This document shows, piece by piece, positions 11,157 to 23,700 of a DNA stretch of 64,000 bases. The stretch spans positions 1,240,001 through 1,304,000 of the forward strand of contig JAGPXD010000003.1 in the NCBI GenBank assembly GCA_020746995.1. Direction: 5' to 3'. A program made the translations under genes and the position numbers. Origin of the DNA: Plectosphaerella cucumerina (taxonomy: Eukaryota; Ascomycota; Sordariomycetes; Glomerellales; Plectosphaerellaceae). Below the pieces are notes generated by a model, which did not search any database, had not been told where the DNA came from, and saw only the letters and a program-made list of their open reading frames with translations. Within the stretch, counting starts at the first letter, position 1; each line of letters begins with the position of its first letter.

Positions 11157-14100
11157 ATGGCTTCGGTGAGGTCTCTCGGACTGCACCAGCCGACAGCCTT
11201 GCAGCTTGCGATCGATGAACAGGCTCTGCCTCGCAGCGCGCGGCCGGCGCCTTACACATGGGACATCACCTCGGACGAGCTCGAAGATGGCCTCGAGGTC
11301 GAGGATGAGCTTCTGGTGGTCGGAAGGTGTGTGATGTGGAGTCGGGGAGGAGTCTTCCGAAAGTCTTTCAAGTTCGACCTGGAGAAGGAGGACATCACGC
11401 AGGCCCTGTTCGCCTACTTCCCGACACACCTCGACTCCAGACACCCCGGTACCGAGAAGACAAAGCACAAGCCGACCAGCTCGAAGCTCGCAAAGGCTCT
11501 CGTGGTCTTCCTCAAGACACAGGCACACATACAATTCCTGGCCGGAGCCAGTCATGTCCTTCACATTCCTTTCGAGGTCGAGTCGGCCTGCGCCGGTCCC
11601 AGGGGTGTCATCATACAGCGAAAGCAGCGGACCGAGAGCTCTGCCCCAGTGTCCCTCCGATTCCCGAAAGTCCCACCGAACTCCTTCGTCTCCTCACAAA
11701 TCACAGCTCCTTCGCTTCGGGAGTCCGCGCAGTCTGCCTTCTCTATCGAGGGCCTCGGAAAACCAAAAGCCATGCCGATGCGCCTCAGCTCTACCTTGGA
11801 GCACATGTGGGATCATCCCTTGGAACAACCCGACTCCAACTGGCCACGACTGGTCTCCCTGATCGATCCTCTCCAAGAGGTGGGCCTCGTTGTCACCCGG
11901 CCAGAAGCTGCAGCAAAAAAGAAAGCGCGGCGAGAGCCCTCCAAGACGCCTTGTTTCCTGGACCCAGCCGAAGAGGTCCTGCATATCGAGACCGTCAAGC
12001 TGCCCACATCCCTCCAGACTGCCGAGGAAACTACCTTGACATTGCTGGTAACCGTCAACAGGGAGACAAGCAAGTATGGGATCTGGAGGTTGACATACAT
12101 CGACAATGGCGACCAATTCATCACCAAGAAGCCCAAGACTGAGAACAAGCCCGATCGCCGGAGGAGTTCCATGCAGCCTCACTACGCGAGCGGCGCCACG
12201 ACGCCAATCCAGGCAAGCTTCCGCGAAAGTTTTGGCGCCCCTCTACCCGGCAAGCGGACCAGGAAGAGCGAGAGGCTCGAGAAGAGCGAGAAGGCCGAAA
12301 AGACTGAAAAGCCGCTCGACCTCGTTAGCTCTCTCGACCCCGAGAGAGATGTTGGCGCCGGTAGAAGACAGTCGCGGCGTGTCAGCAGCATGCTGGCGAG
12401 AGCAGACCTGTCCGCGTCCCAGGAGCGGGCCGTCTTCACAGAGCAACCCCTGCCTTCCAACCTCGGGGGTTCGCGTCGACTCGAATCGCATGGCAGCCAG
12501 ATGACACGCCTCAGTGGAGGATACGGATCCTTCAACTACAACAACGCCATTCATCCAAGTCTCGGCAGCCTCCTCGAGGCTCCCATCGATAATGTTCTGG
12601 ACGAGCTACGGGCAGGCGGCGACTTCGAAGGCTTTCATAGCATGGGCCTCAACGATCACAGTTACGACGGACTGGCCCAGGAGGTCATGCTCACAAAGAT
12701 ACATAGTCTGGACCTTATCAGCTCCAACGTCCATTACTCTCCAGGCAAACCTCTGGAGCGGTTGCAGAGCAAGGTCTTCATTCTTGCGGCACCGCCCTTC
12801 GCGCATCTGGATGCTCAGAAGGCAGAGTTGATCCTGGGGATCCAAGACATTGCTGAGCAGAGATGTCAGTTCCAAGTCATCGACATACACCGGAGCAAAC
12901 AGTTCCTGGCGCCTCCAAACACAGGCGGCGGACCTTCTGCGGACAAGGGGGATCTCCAATTCTCCTTTGGTCAGCTTCGTCGTGCCCATCCAGTTATCGA
13001 TTCGTGCAAGATTACCGATGGCGATCTCTCAGCCATCCTGATTCTCTCAGAGGGTACTGATGGCCTCAGGGAGCTTAGCCTACAAGCTCCATGGCTCGAC
13101 AAGACACCCATCAACCTCCCCCGGATGCACCTGGAGAACGAGCGCAGCCTGCACTATGTAGGCCGCGTCGTTGATCGAGATGTTCGCCAGCGCCGCTCGG
13201 AGGGCCCAGAGGTGGCGAGCGGCAGCATCAAAAGCCTTGAGTACTCCAGAAGCGGCGGCGTTGTCGACATGGTCGATGGCGACGACAGACATCATCAGAT
13301 CCAGATCCAGCTGCAGCCCCGCAACGCCCTGGTCAGGAAGATCCTTACATCCACCCGCAGCGTCCTCAGCTCGTCGCATTCTAAGAGAATGCTGCCCGGC
13401 TGGTGGCATGCTCTGCATTGGCTCAAGGCACAAGATCCTTCTCTGCCAGATTCCGAGTGGTCAGCCCTGGTTGTTCACTTCATGTCGCTGTTGATGAGCA
13501 GCAGTCCAGGCAAGCTCGCATCACCTTCGAAACGAACGACCCGTGCTTCCAGACGAGCTCCTTCGGCTTCTTTCGGATCGAGAGAAGTACATGACTGGCA
13601 AAAGCTGCAGCTTAATGAAGGCCCCAACGGTCTTGCCACCGCTACTTGGCAACAAAGCCGGGGCTGGGACTGGACCCTCGATGACGACGATGAAGCTCTT
13701 GACTCGGCTTCTCAGCCAGGCAACATGAGTTTCCTCTCTACTCACATCCACTACACCCAGGCATACCTCGCAGCCCACCCGGGTAACGATCCATCAGGGG
13801 CGTCCAAAGTTCTCCTAGCCTCGCTCCTACCACACTCCGAATACCCTGCCCAGGTGTTTTGGAATATATTTATCACACTCCATCTGGTCCTCGAGGAAGA
13901 AAAGCTCAACGTCATGGTCCCTGAACATGGCTCGCCTGGTAGCACCCAACTTCGGCTTTTCATGGCCCAAGTTACCCGTTGGCTGAAGTGGCACGACTTT
14001 GCGATCATCTACGAGCTTGGGGTCCAAGAGGAAATAGACCCTCGTCACGACGACGGTAAGCCTCCAGATTTCTACTTGTCTCTTTCAACGGCTAATTTGG

Positions 14101-17100
14101 AAGCAGTTGTCTTGACCCATGTGCCGCCACAACCATCAGGGGTAGCATTCGAGGTGATTGAATGGATCCGGATCTGTCTAACCACTGGACAACGGCCGTC
14201 CTTCCTCACAATCACTGGGAAACACCACAGCGAGAGCCTGGGGCCCCTGAGTAACCAGAGACCAGGCATGCTCTGGGATCTCATCACTCCAAGAACTCTG
14301 ATGTTCCAGAGATTCTTCGAACGTCTCAGCGCACGGAGCGATGCTGTTGGCATCGTAGAAGCCATGCACGGCGCTTATATCACCCCGCATATCCTGGATA
14401 CCCTGCCCGAGGCCATCCTCACACCTCTGCGTGACGCCATTTCCAGGTGCCAGTCCCGACCTCCAGCGTCTTGGAGTGAGCCTCTGCTGGAACTCGTGAA
14501 CCGGACAGATATCAGTCAGATCTTGAAGCCTAACAAGGCGCCGCAGACAGGCTCTGGCTCAATCCTGGTAAGTGCACTGACCATTGATTCTGTGCAAGCC
14601 GACTAACATGCCACAGACTCCTACCCACAAGGCCTCTTGGGACTTCCACACCATCTGCCTGACCCTGGAGGATGCCAACTCCCTCGGTTACGAGGATGGG
14701 GAGGGCAGCGAACGCCAGGCTGTGATCCGAGCACTGTTCAAGGAGGATAGGCGACTGAATGAGGCGCAGGACCTCCTCTCCACCCATCGTCCCCGCGTAG
14801 TCCAGCTTCTGCCGGAGTCGGGGTGGACCGAGAGCGAGTATCTTGAGAAGCAAAAGGCACTTGTGTCGATTGTTGCCGGAGGTACTCTCGCGATCCCGGC
14901 TGGCAGAGCCCTTCTTTACTTCAGCCTCAAGTTTCCGCTACTCACGCAAAAGCTGCACATCGGTGGCTTCAACCTCAATTGCATCGTCCGCCCCACCAAC
15001 GTCACTGTCAGCACGGACAAGGCAAACTATACCGAGGAGAAGGTGTGCTGGGGATTCTTCCATCAGGGAGTTGCTGCAGGCCTGGCCATTTCTCCGCAGG
15101 CGAAGGGGATCGACACGTCTTGGATCCTCTACAACAAGCCTGGACAGGAGCTGAGCAACCGTCATGCTGGCTTCCTGCTTGCCCTGGGCCTCAATGGCCA
15201 CTTGCGAGGCGTGGCCAAGTGGGTTGCGTTCAAGTACCTGACGCCCAAACACACCATGACGTCCATCGGTCTACTCCTGGGTCTCGCCGCATCATACCTG
15301 GGAACCATGGACTCCCTCATCACTCGACTCCTCTCCGTCCATGTTACGAGAATGCTGCCGCGAGGAGCTGCCGAACTTAACATCTCTCCGCTGACCCAGA
15401 CCACCGGCATCATGGGCATCGGCCTGCTGTACTGCGAGAGCCAGCACAGGCGGATGAGCGAGATCATGATGTCGGAGATCGAACACGTCGACGAGGAAGA
15501 CGAGCCCGACCAGCTACGCAGCGAGTCCTACCGCCTTGCCGCTGGCTTTTCTCTCGGCTTCATCAACCTCGGCAAGGGCAATGACCTCAAGGGCCTTCAC
15601 GACATGCGGCTGACTGAGAAGCTGATAACAATCGCCACCACAGCCAAGAAAGTCGAGATGGTCCACGTTCTTGATCGTTCAGCCGCAGGCGCAGTCATGG
15701 CGCTGGCCCTGATTTTCATGAAGTCCGAGGACCACATCGTGGCGCGGAAGGTGGACGTGCCTGAATCGACGGTGGAATTCGACTACGTCCGCCCAGATAT
15801 CCTGCTCTTGCGAACGGTCGCCAAGAACCTGATACTCTGGAGCAAGATCGAGCCGAGCTATGACTGGGTGTTTAGGAACCTCCCCAAGTCCTATCGCTTC
15901 CGGCACAGGCTGAACAACACCACGACCCTGCAGAGCACCGACCTGCCCTTCTTCAGCATCCTGGCCGGGCTGTGCATGTCCCTTGCGCTGCGCTTCGCCG
16001 GCAGCGGCTCCATCAGGGCGCGAGACTTGCTGATCCATTACTTGGACCAGTTCATGCGAATCACGCAGATCTCCCCGACGAAGAGGCCGCCGCCGTTCGA
16101 CCACCCGGTCTACGACGAGGAGCTGGCGAGGACCAACGCGCGCATGTGCCAGGATGTTCTGGCTCTGTCGGTGTCCATCGTTATGGCTGGCACAGGCGAC
16201 TTGGTGGTGCTCAGGCGCCTTCGTTCGCTGCATGGCCGAACCGACGAGGACACTCCCTACGGCTCACACCTCGCCGCCCACCTAGCCATCGGCGCCCTGT
16301 TCCTGGGATGCGGCACCACGACATTCGGCACCAGTAACCTCGCCGTTGCCAGTCTTCTGGTTGCCTTCTACCCGATATTCCCCAGTAAGGTCGGGGACAA
16401 CCGATCGCACCTCCAGGCCTTCCGGCACTTCTGGGTCCTCGCCACCGACGCCCGCTGCCTCGTCACCAAGGACGTCTCCACGGGCCAACCCATCTCGGTG
16501 CCGGTCCACATCAAGATGAAGAACCCGTCTTTCCACACCAACGACCCCGAAGAGGAAGAGCTCGTACGCACGACGCCCTGTCTGCTACCGCCCCTCTGCG
16601 ACGTCAAGAGCCTCCGCACAAACGCCGGACCGTCCTTCTGGGACGTCGAGCTCGACATGGACAACAACCCGCTCCTCGGCGAGGCCATGGCCAAGAACCG
16701 CAGCCTCTTCCTCCGTCGGCGCCCGCCTCAGGAGGCGCCGTTCGCCGCGACCCTCCGCGCCCTGGGCAGCGACGCCCTCGCCGACGCCACGCATGAGGGC
16801 GGCCAGCGTGACCCTCTCGACTGGGTCTTCAAGGTACCGGCATTGGGCGAGCTCACGCATGCAGAGAGGGCACTTGTGCTGGACCGTTCCTCGGACGCCG
16901 ACGGCAGCGGCACCGCAGCATCGGCCGTCGACGCACGCCTGGTGCTCGAGAGGAGCGCAGATGGCAGCTCCCGCGAGAGGCTGCAGGGCCTCAAGCTTCT
17001 CTTCGAATGGGCAGACGTCAGGGCCCGCATGGGCGGCGGCAGCGTGCCAATCCTGCTCGGCGAGAGTGCGGAAACCATCACGGGGCGAGAGCCGCGGGCC

Positions 17101-17217
17101 GAGGACGACGGAAACGAGTGGTGGCTGCGCGATAGCACCGTCGAGCTGCTCAAGGGCCAGGTCTTCCTCACGGGGCGGGATGAGACGGCTTCCGAGGGCA
17201 CGCACCATGGGCTGTGA
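11157..17217 (+). CDS. APC1: Anaphase-promoting complex subunit 1 (Apc1/BimE)
   Basis: Two long exons (11157-14567 and 14617-17217) are joined across a 49-base intron (GTAAGT...CTAAC...CACAG) and encode about 2,003 residues, the usual size of fungal Apc1. The N-terminal part is the APC1 beta-propeller region (VVGRCVMWSRGGVFRKSF), with a basic Ser-rich insertion near residues 340-420. Exon 2 carries the PC (proteasome/cyclosome) repeats, for example GLLLGLAASYLGTMDSLI, AAGFSLGFINLGKGND and HLAIGALFLGCGTTTFGTSN. Apc1 is the scaffold of the APC/C ubiquitin ligase that targets cyclins and securin. The Lys/Glu-rich segment around residue 370 (KSERLEKSEKAEKTEK) is disordered and likely phosphoregulated; that is inference. 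Confidence 0.94.
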
Positions 17218-17882
17218 GGGTTCACACAGTCGGGTCTGAATGTCACGGAGCGCAAAAAGCATATGTAGGACGTAATGATATCATGAGCATGAAACATTCG
17301 TCTCCCCGTGTCACACTCGTCCTAAAAGACATCACTCCGTCAAGGGGCTGGCTCCTCGGTCATTCATCAATTCCATTTCTACACGCGGCCAAAAGCACAG
17401 GTCTACAGCCGGGGGCGGGAGCCCGTCCCTCAATCGTCACGCGCTGTGTGGCCGGCATGATTTGGCCTTTCCTTGCTCGTTCTCCGCCAGTCGGCAGGCC
17501 GTCGTCTCCTCCCCCCCTCCCTTTTGGGCCGTAGAAAGAGCATTATAATCCGAAAAACGCCGTGCCATGCCTCTTCTCTCTCCTTCTCTCGATGCAAGGG
17601 GCTCCCATGGTCTTTTTCGCCCGTCACTTTCCCCGGGTTATTTCCTGTTCCTCTTCCCCACTGGTGTTGTAGGGGAAGAGGAAAAACCCAGGCGGCTGTG
17701 CTTTCTCTTTCGTCGCCGCGCCTCGCTGCGGCGTGCGGTTTTGCCCCTGCCTCTGCCATTGTGGGAGAGGGTGAGCCGGCACCGGGTATATAGAAGCAGC
17801 GCCGGCGTCTCGGGACAACGGGGCATATCAGGTACCCCGCCTCCGCCGGAGGCCGATCCCCTTAAGCCTGCATGGTCATTTC
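17218..17882. other. Convergent intergenic region (APC1 / eIF3e 3' ends)
   Basis: The 3' flanks of two converging genes meet here. No supported coding region; the minus-strand open frame that crosses it is GC-rich noise. Confidence 0.5.
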
Positions 17883-19279
17883 CTACTTTGACACAGCGGC
17901 GTTGAGGACCTGCGTCCGGAAGAAACCGCCCTTGGTCTTCTCGATGACCTGCTGGTAGACGTTGTTCGGAGGGTGGTTCATGATGACGGTGCCCTCGCGG
18001 GAGTCGATCTTTGCGTCGAGGCGGGTGTCGCGGATGAGGTTGACGATCCACTTCTCGCCGTCGTCGGGGTTGAGGCCGAGCTTGCTGGAGAGGTCGCGGA
18101 TGTTCATGCGGCTGAAGATCTTGCAGTAGCTCTCGCAGATGAGGTGGCGGGCGGCGTCGACAAAGGCCTCGGTGCTGCCGGCGAGGAAGAAGTCGTCGCG
18201 GCAGACCTCCTCGGCGCGGTTGAGGGCCTCGCGGGCGGCGTTGAAGTCGTGCGAGATGTAGAGGGCCGAGACGAACTCGGTGATGGGGTCGCTGTACTCG
18301 TACGACTCTTGCCTGACGTAGCGGATGATGTCCTTCATCTGCTTCTGGTGCTGGCTCGAGTTGCGGCTGCGCGAGCGGCCGGTGATGACGCCGGCGATGA
18401 GGTAGCGCAGGATCCAGGGGCAGGCGGTCTGGATGGTGTTGATGAAGGGGGCGGTGAAGAAGAGGTCGAGGACGGGCTCGCGGGCGACGTCGCTGTTGAA
18501 GAGGGGGAACAGGGCCCAGTGGACGAGCATGGTGCGGTGGTCGAGCTGGGCGCGGGGGTTGTTGTAGAGCTTGGTGTCGATGCTCTCCTTGACCTTTGCG
18601 ATCTCCTCGACGGCGGCGTCCCAGCTGGTAGTCAGGATCTCCGAGCCGAGCTTGCCCCACGTCGCCTGGGCGACCTTGTCGTTGTCGGTGGACAGGACAC
18701 GGAACTGGTAGAGCAGCTCCGCGGCCGCGGCGTAGTTGCCGCAGCGGAACTGGAACTGGCCAAAGTCGAAGAGCGAGTTGACCATCTCGATGGTGACCTA
18801 GCGGCGGGGTAAAAGAGAATCCGTCAGCCGACTTCCGTTGCCGTTGTGACCCCAGGCCTCCCCCTCCTCCGTCGACTCACCTCGTGGTCCTTCTTAAGGA
18901 ACTCCAGGTTGGCAACCTTGTCGCTCCTCAGCTGGCCGACGACGTCCTCGCGCGTCAGCAGCTCCGAGATCTTGAGCGTGTCCTGCTCGTACTTCTCCAG
19001 CTGAGCGATGACGTCGTTCCTCTTCTTGGTGTACTCTGCCGGCGCCTCGGCGACGTTGTTGGCCTGCTTGTAGAGCTCGGCGACGTAGTCGGCCATGTTG
19101 GTGTCCTCGAGCAGCTTGATCTTTCCGGCCAGGATCTGGTTGGCCTTCTCATCGTCGCCCTTCTCCTCGGCCTTGCCGGCCTCGAACTCGATCAGGGGGA
19201 ACAGCAGGTGCCGGCTCAGCTGCGAGGCGAGCTTGGGCAGAATGTTCTCGCTGTCGAGGGCGGCGGCGATGTCCTCCAT
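17883..19279 (-). CDS. INT6: Translation initiation factor eIF3 subunit e (Int6)
   Basis: Two exons (19279-18881 and 18797-17883) with an 83-base intron encode about 437 residues, the family's normal length. The N-terminus (LLFPLIEFEAGK) is the eIF3e N-terminal domain. The C-terminal half holds the PCI domain (DDFFLAGSTEAFVDAARHLI, RMNIRDLSSKLGLN, ending FFRTQVLNAAVSK). eIF3e is a non-core eIF3 subunit that links eIF3 to eIF4G and the 40S entry channel. Splicing joins KKDHE to VTIEMVNSLFDFGQFQ in phase 0. The opposite strand of exon 2 is open for 279 codons, a codon-bias artefact. The gene diverges from mitochondrial mL49. Confidence 0.95.
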
Positions 19280-19735
19280 GCTGGGCGTCGGGGGGATGGG
19301 TGGTCGTCGGGTTTGGGGGTTGAGAGTCGAGGTGATTCGGCGACGTGTCGTGATCGATGGACGGGATCCCGGCGGTCTGCGCGATCGGTGGGCGGAGTTG
19401 AAATTGCGAACCTGCTGCTGGGCGGGCTTTCCTCGTGGAGGGGCAGGATGAGTTTTGGGCGATTTTTCTCCAAAGGCAGGTTGGTGGGGGGTCTCGTGCC
19501 GCGGTTTTTCCGGCCAGTCGTCTCACCACCCGCCGTCCCCACCTCCGGCGGCAGCTTCTCTCCACTCTTCACCCCTGCCGCCGGAAAGCTCCCCTAACAT
19601 TCAGGAACCGGGGTTCTGCCGGCGCAATCCAAAACTTCTGATCACTGCATTCCGCCGAAGCAGCCCATCGCCAAGTCCCAGGAGACAACGACGACCACCC
19701 TCCGAATTCGTCCTAATCCTCTCACCACCGCAGAT
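19280..19735. promoter_or_regulatory. Divergent promoter between eIF3e and mL49
   Basis: 456 bases separate two outward start codons. The sequence is GC-rich, with repeated cggcgg/ccgccg elements near 19540-19580. No TATA box is seen. Confidence 0.55.
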
Positions 19736-20261
19736 ATGAGGTCTTTCGCCATTGCACGAGCTCTGCTCGCCCGCCCCGCCGCATCCTTCACCACAAGAGC
19801 CGCCATCCCCTCGACCATCAGATTCTCCTCCACAACGCCTTCACCATCGGCACCCGAGACGACAATCACCCGCAACACCTCGCCCGTTACTCCCAACGCC
19901 GCCTCCTCCCGCCGCTACGCCGTCGGCCTCTCCTCCTCCAACAACTATCCCATCTACGCCGTCTCAAAGGCTGCCGGCCAGTCCAAGTTCACAATCATCA
20001 AGCGAGTCGAGGGCGACAAGCAGGCCTTCATCCAGGACCTCGTCGAAGCAACAGGCATCCCGAGAGAGGAGATCGTCCTGCAGCCCGTGACGGGACACAT
20101 CCAGTTCAAGGTAAGTCGATTCAATGCCACACAGGGCATAGCCAATGCAGCAATGTTGACCTATCCAGGGCACACGCACTCAGGAGCTCAAGAAGTACCT
20201 GACCGAGACCTTTGGCGAGCCCCCCAAGCTCAAGGCTACTACTACACACACATCGGCATAA
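19736..20261 (+). CDS. IMG2: Mitochondrial large-subunit ribosomal protein mL49 (Img2)
   Basis: Two exons (19736-20110 and 20169-20261) encode 155 residues; the last 30 are visible only after removing the 58-base intron (GTAAGT...CCTATCCAG). The N-terminus is rich in Arg, Ser, Ala and Thr with no acidic residues, as in a mitochondrial presequence. The mL49/Img2 domain follows: YAVGLSSSNNYPIYAVSK, then KFTIIKRVEGD, then IVLQPVTGHIQFK, joined to GTRTQELKKYLTETFGEP. The protein belongs to the mitochondrial large ribosomal subunit. Codons after the splice fit the family, so the longer unspliced frame running to 20410 is not real. Confidence 0.92.
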
Positions 20262-20729
20262 TCTGGAAGGTTCAGAGAACGTATCATTGGTACCGGATGA
20301 GAAATAGCCCGTATCCAACGGGGCGGAAGAAGCAGGGACTGCTGCCACATCCAAAGCGGCAAAGGCGAGGGGCCTGCCCTCGAGAACAGGGCACAAGTCT
20401 CGCCAAGTGACCGATTGTACAACAACAGCGTTGAGCAACGCATGTATCTTACTGTATCTACTGTATCACCCGTCGAAAGTAGACTTGGAGTGTATCTGGA
20501 ATAGTATTGCACCTCCACCGGGGTATTGCCCAAAATCAAAAAGTCAGGCCTATTCTCTTGCTAGCCTATTTTACAAACTTGGAATGATGAGGGAAGAACC
20601 CGTTTTCGGGTTTCTGTTCGAGTTGAATAAATACATCGTTTATACATCACGCTATACGCCCCGCTGTCTTGCCTGCTTCAACGTCTTCCAAATGCGCGAT
20701 TGTCCAAAACCCACGAGACCACAGATAGG
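20262..20729. other. Convergent intergenic region (mL49 / SWI1 3' ends)
   Basis: The region contains the 3' flanks of both genes. A locally AT-rich stretch near 20560-20660 could hold polyadenylation signals. No gene is supported. Confidence 0.45.
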
Positions 20730-23700
20730 TCACCACCGCTCCAATGACGAGTACGCCCCCAGGTGCTTGAAAATGCCTTCCCTGGCCCAGCTCTCGGACT
20801 TCAGCTGCATCAGCTTCAAAATGTTTCCGGACGAGGGCAGCGTGGCGAGAGGAGGCGACGCATTATCGTTAGGATCGTGCGACTTCTCCGCCAGCTTCTT
20901 CAGGGTTGTAAAGCCGAGTGAAACAATGTACGGGAAGTCCTGGTCCTTGTATGCTCGGCCCGCCGCCATCTGATCAAAGTGGCCACTGAGAACCTGGACT
21001 ATGTGGTGAATGCCCTGGGCGAGGCCATTGCCGCTGTTGAGCCACAGGCGAGCAACGTCCGATTCGGGCCCTGGTGCGAGCGACGCCAGGATATCGGCTG
21101 AAAGCAGAGCCTGCATAAGCAGTGGTCGGTTCGCATCGATCGCTCTGAGAAGTTCAGGCGCCGCCCTCTGCTGCTGAGGATGAGTAAAGGAAGGCCCGGC
21201 GTAGTCGAGCGGGAGGACCGAGACGGCCATGCCAAAGGTGCGAGTCAGCAGCTCGTATGGCTGCGGGCTGCTTGGGTCGGCGGAGAAAATGGCTTTGTAG
21301 TATGTGCGGTTGGGCTCGTCCCGAGCCAGGAAATTTGCCAGCGCGTTGATGGCTGGCGCCAAGTAGCTGTGGACTTGACCCTCGTAGTGGGGGAAGAAAA
21401 GACGGCCGTCGACCATGTTGGGCCCCGGCGCTGGCGCGAAAGCCAGGAGGAACTGGAGGAGGCACTCGGCCTGTTCTCGGCTAGATATCTCCACGGCGCA
21501 GGCAATGTTGGCCAGCAAGACCACGGCATCCTTCATTAACTCGAGCGTGTTGGTGTGGCTCCGCAACAGCATGTTGCGTGTGCCCATGTATCGGATGACA
21601 ACACACAAGAACTTGATGACGGACTCATCCGCCAGCACACTGATATTGTCGTTCCTGTCCTCCGAGATGGGCAGATCCTTGGATTGCTGAGGGGGGTATG
21701 ACAGGTTGCGCAGAATCGTCAGGATGCAGATCAGGCGGTCAACGGCGCGGTCGAGCTCGTATTCCGGACTGGCAAACTCAGGCACCGGCCGGATCGTCAT
21801 CTCGTCCACCCAGCAGGCCCGCGCGACGTCTTCATACGGGGTGAGTTGAATGTCGTCCGAGACTTCGACCGTGTCCTCAGCGAGCTGCTCGAGCTGATCC
21901 TCTGCACATTCCAGCAGTGCATCCACCAGATCTTCGCAGAGATTCAGTTGGATGTACATGGCGTGGCTGCTGTTGTATGTGATTGTTGCGAGAGTGTCAA
22001 GCGCCATGCGCACTTCGCCGTGGATGCCTGACTCGATGCTGCGTGTGAGCGCCTGCAAGTCGACCATGCCGAGATCCCACACGGTGGGAACATCAACACG
22101 GATTGTCTCGAGCTGCATGACCTTTCTGTCGAGATCTTCCAGCTGAATTCCACCAAAGGCATCCACGGCCGGAAGGCGTGCCATCGGCTCATAGACGCCG
22201 TCGTTTTCGCGTGCCATTCGCAGAAGCCGAGGTCCTGTAGCCTGGCCAAGTGGACGACCGGGTTCAACGACCACGCCCTGAGGACCCTGCATGCTCCCAG
22301 GTTTGCCACGAGCGGGCGAGGGCATGGGATATCCGCCTGGCCCTGGTGTCCCTTCCATGGACCGAGAGAGACTGTTCCGAGCATGCGCGTGCGTAGAGGG
22401 CGACTGGTTCGGCGGCATCGCACCCTGCGGTGTCTGCATCCCATTCATCCCAGGCTGCACAGGGTACTGCGGCTGCTTGACGGGAGTCTGGGCCTGAGCG
22501 GGAATCATGTGAGCCGGCGATTGTCCGGGGTGCGCCTGTGCTTGAGGCGACATCTGGCCCTGCGGGGACATCTGCTTGGTCGGGGTCTGCTGAGGCTGGG
22601 CTCCCTGCATGTTGTGGTTCTGCATACCCTGCTGCATCATGCGCTGGTTCTGCTGCTGCTGCGCCATAAACTCTTCGAAGCGCAGGAGGACTCGTTCATA
22701 TGTTTCCTTCAGTAGGCCCGGTCCTTGTGGTAGCTGAGTCGGGTGGATGCCAAGTGCGTTCAAAACGTGCGGCCACTGGTTGCTGGCTGTCGTCTGCTTG
22801 TAGCCGCCGCGCTGCTGAACATGCTGGAACAGGAAGAAAATGTTGATGGTCCGACCACCGACCATGATGTTGGTCTCGAGCGTGGCGCCCTTGGATTGCA
22901 AGAACTTGGCCAGGCTCTTCATGAAGTTTTCTTGCGCCCCAGGTCGCTGCTGGGGACGCATGCCGCCTGGGGGAACCTGTCCATTCTGCATAGGCATGGG
23001 CTGCTTGGGCATCATGCCCCGGCCCTGCCCCATTCCCTGTGCCTGCATCTGCGCGGCCATTTGCATGTTCGGGTGCATGCCCTGCATGTTCTGGCCCTGA
23101 TACTGCTTCAGGCGGGCCTGATACGCGGCCATCTGTTGGGGATCCATTGGTTGGTTGCGCTGCTGCATGTTGGGCGGGAACATGTGGCCTGGCATCTGTC
23201 CCATGTGTCCCATCTGCTGCTGAGGCATCTGTCCCTGCATCTGCTGTGGCATCATGCCACCCATAGGATTGGGTGTCGGGGTCGGCCGGACAGGTGACGC
23301 AGACGGCGCAAAGTTTCCAGGGTTGAAACCTTGCGGCATGGCCTGCATGTTTTGCACGTTTTGCTGCATAAAGTGATTCGGCTGTGGTGTGCCATGTTCC
23401 GATGGCACAGGCGACGGCTGCGGCGCGAACTGCTGCGTGCTGGGGGAGAAAGGATGTGGCGACGCGGTCGCGACTCTTTGCGGGACGCTGCCAGGCCTCA
23501 TGTTATTCGCCATGATGGGAGATGGCGTCGCGTTCGTCGAGCCATTGGGCTGGAGATGAGGATATGGCGAGTTCTGTCCTTGGCCAGGGGGCTGTTGAGG
23601 CATGCCACCTCCAGGTTGGTAGCCGGGGAATTGTTGGGGTGTTTCGGAGCGCGAAGTAGGGAGCATGCCCGGATTCTGTCGCGGCGAGCCGGCGAGGCTG

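Noticed and set aside
17638..18812. Long frames over eIF3e (340 codons minus, other frame; 279 codons plus)
   Set aside because: Both overlap a well-supported gene and give Arg/Pro- or Val/Glu-rich repetitive proteins.
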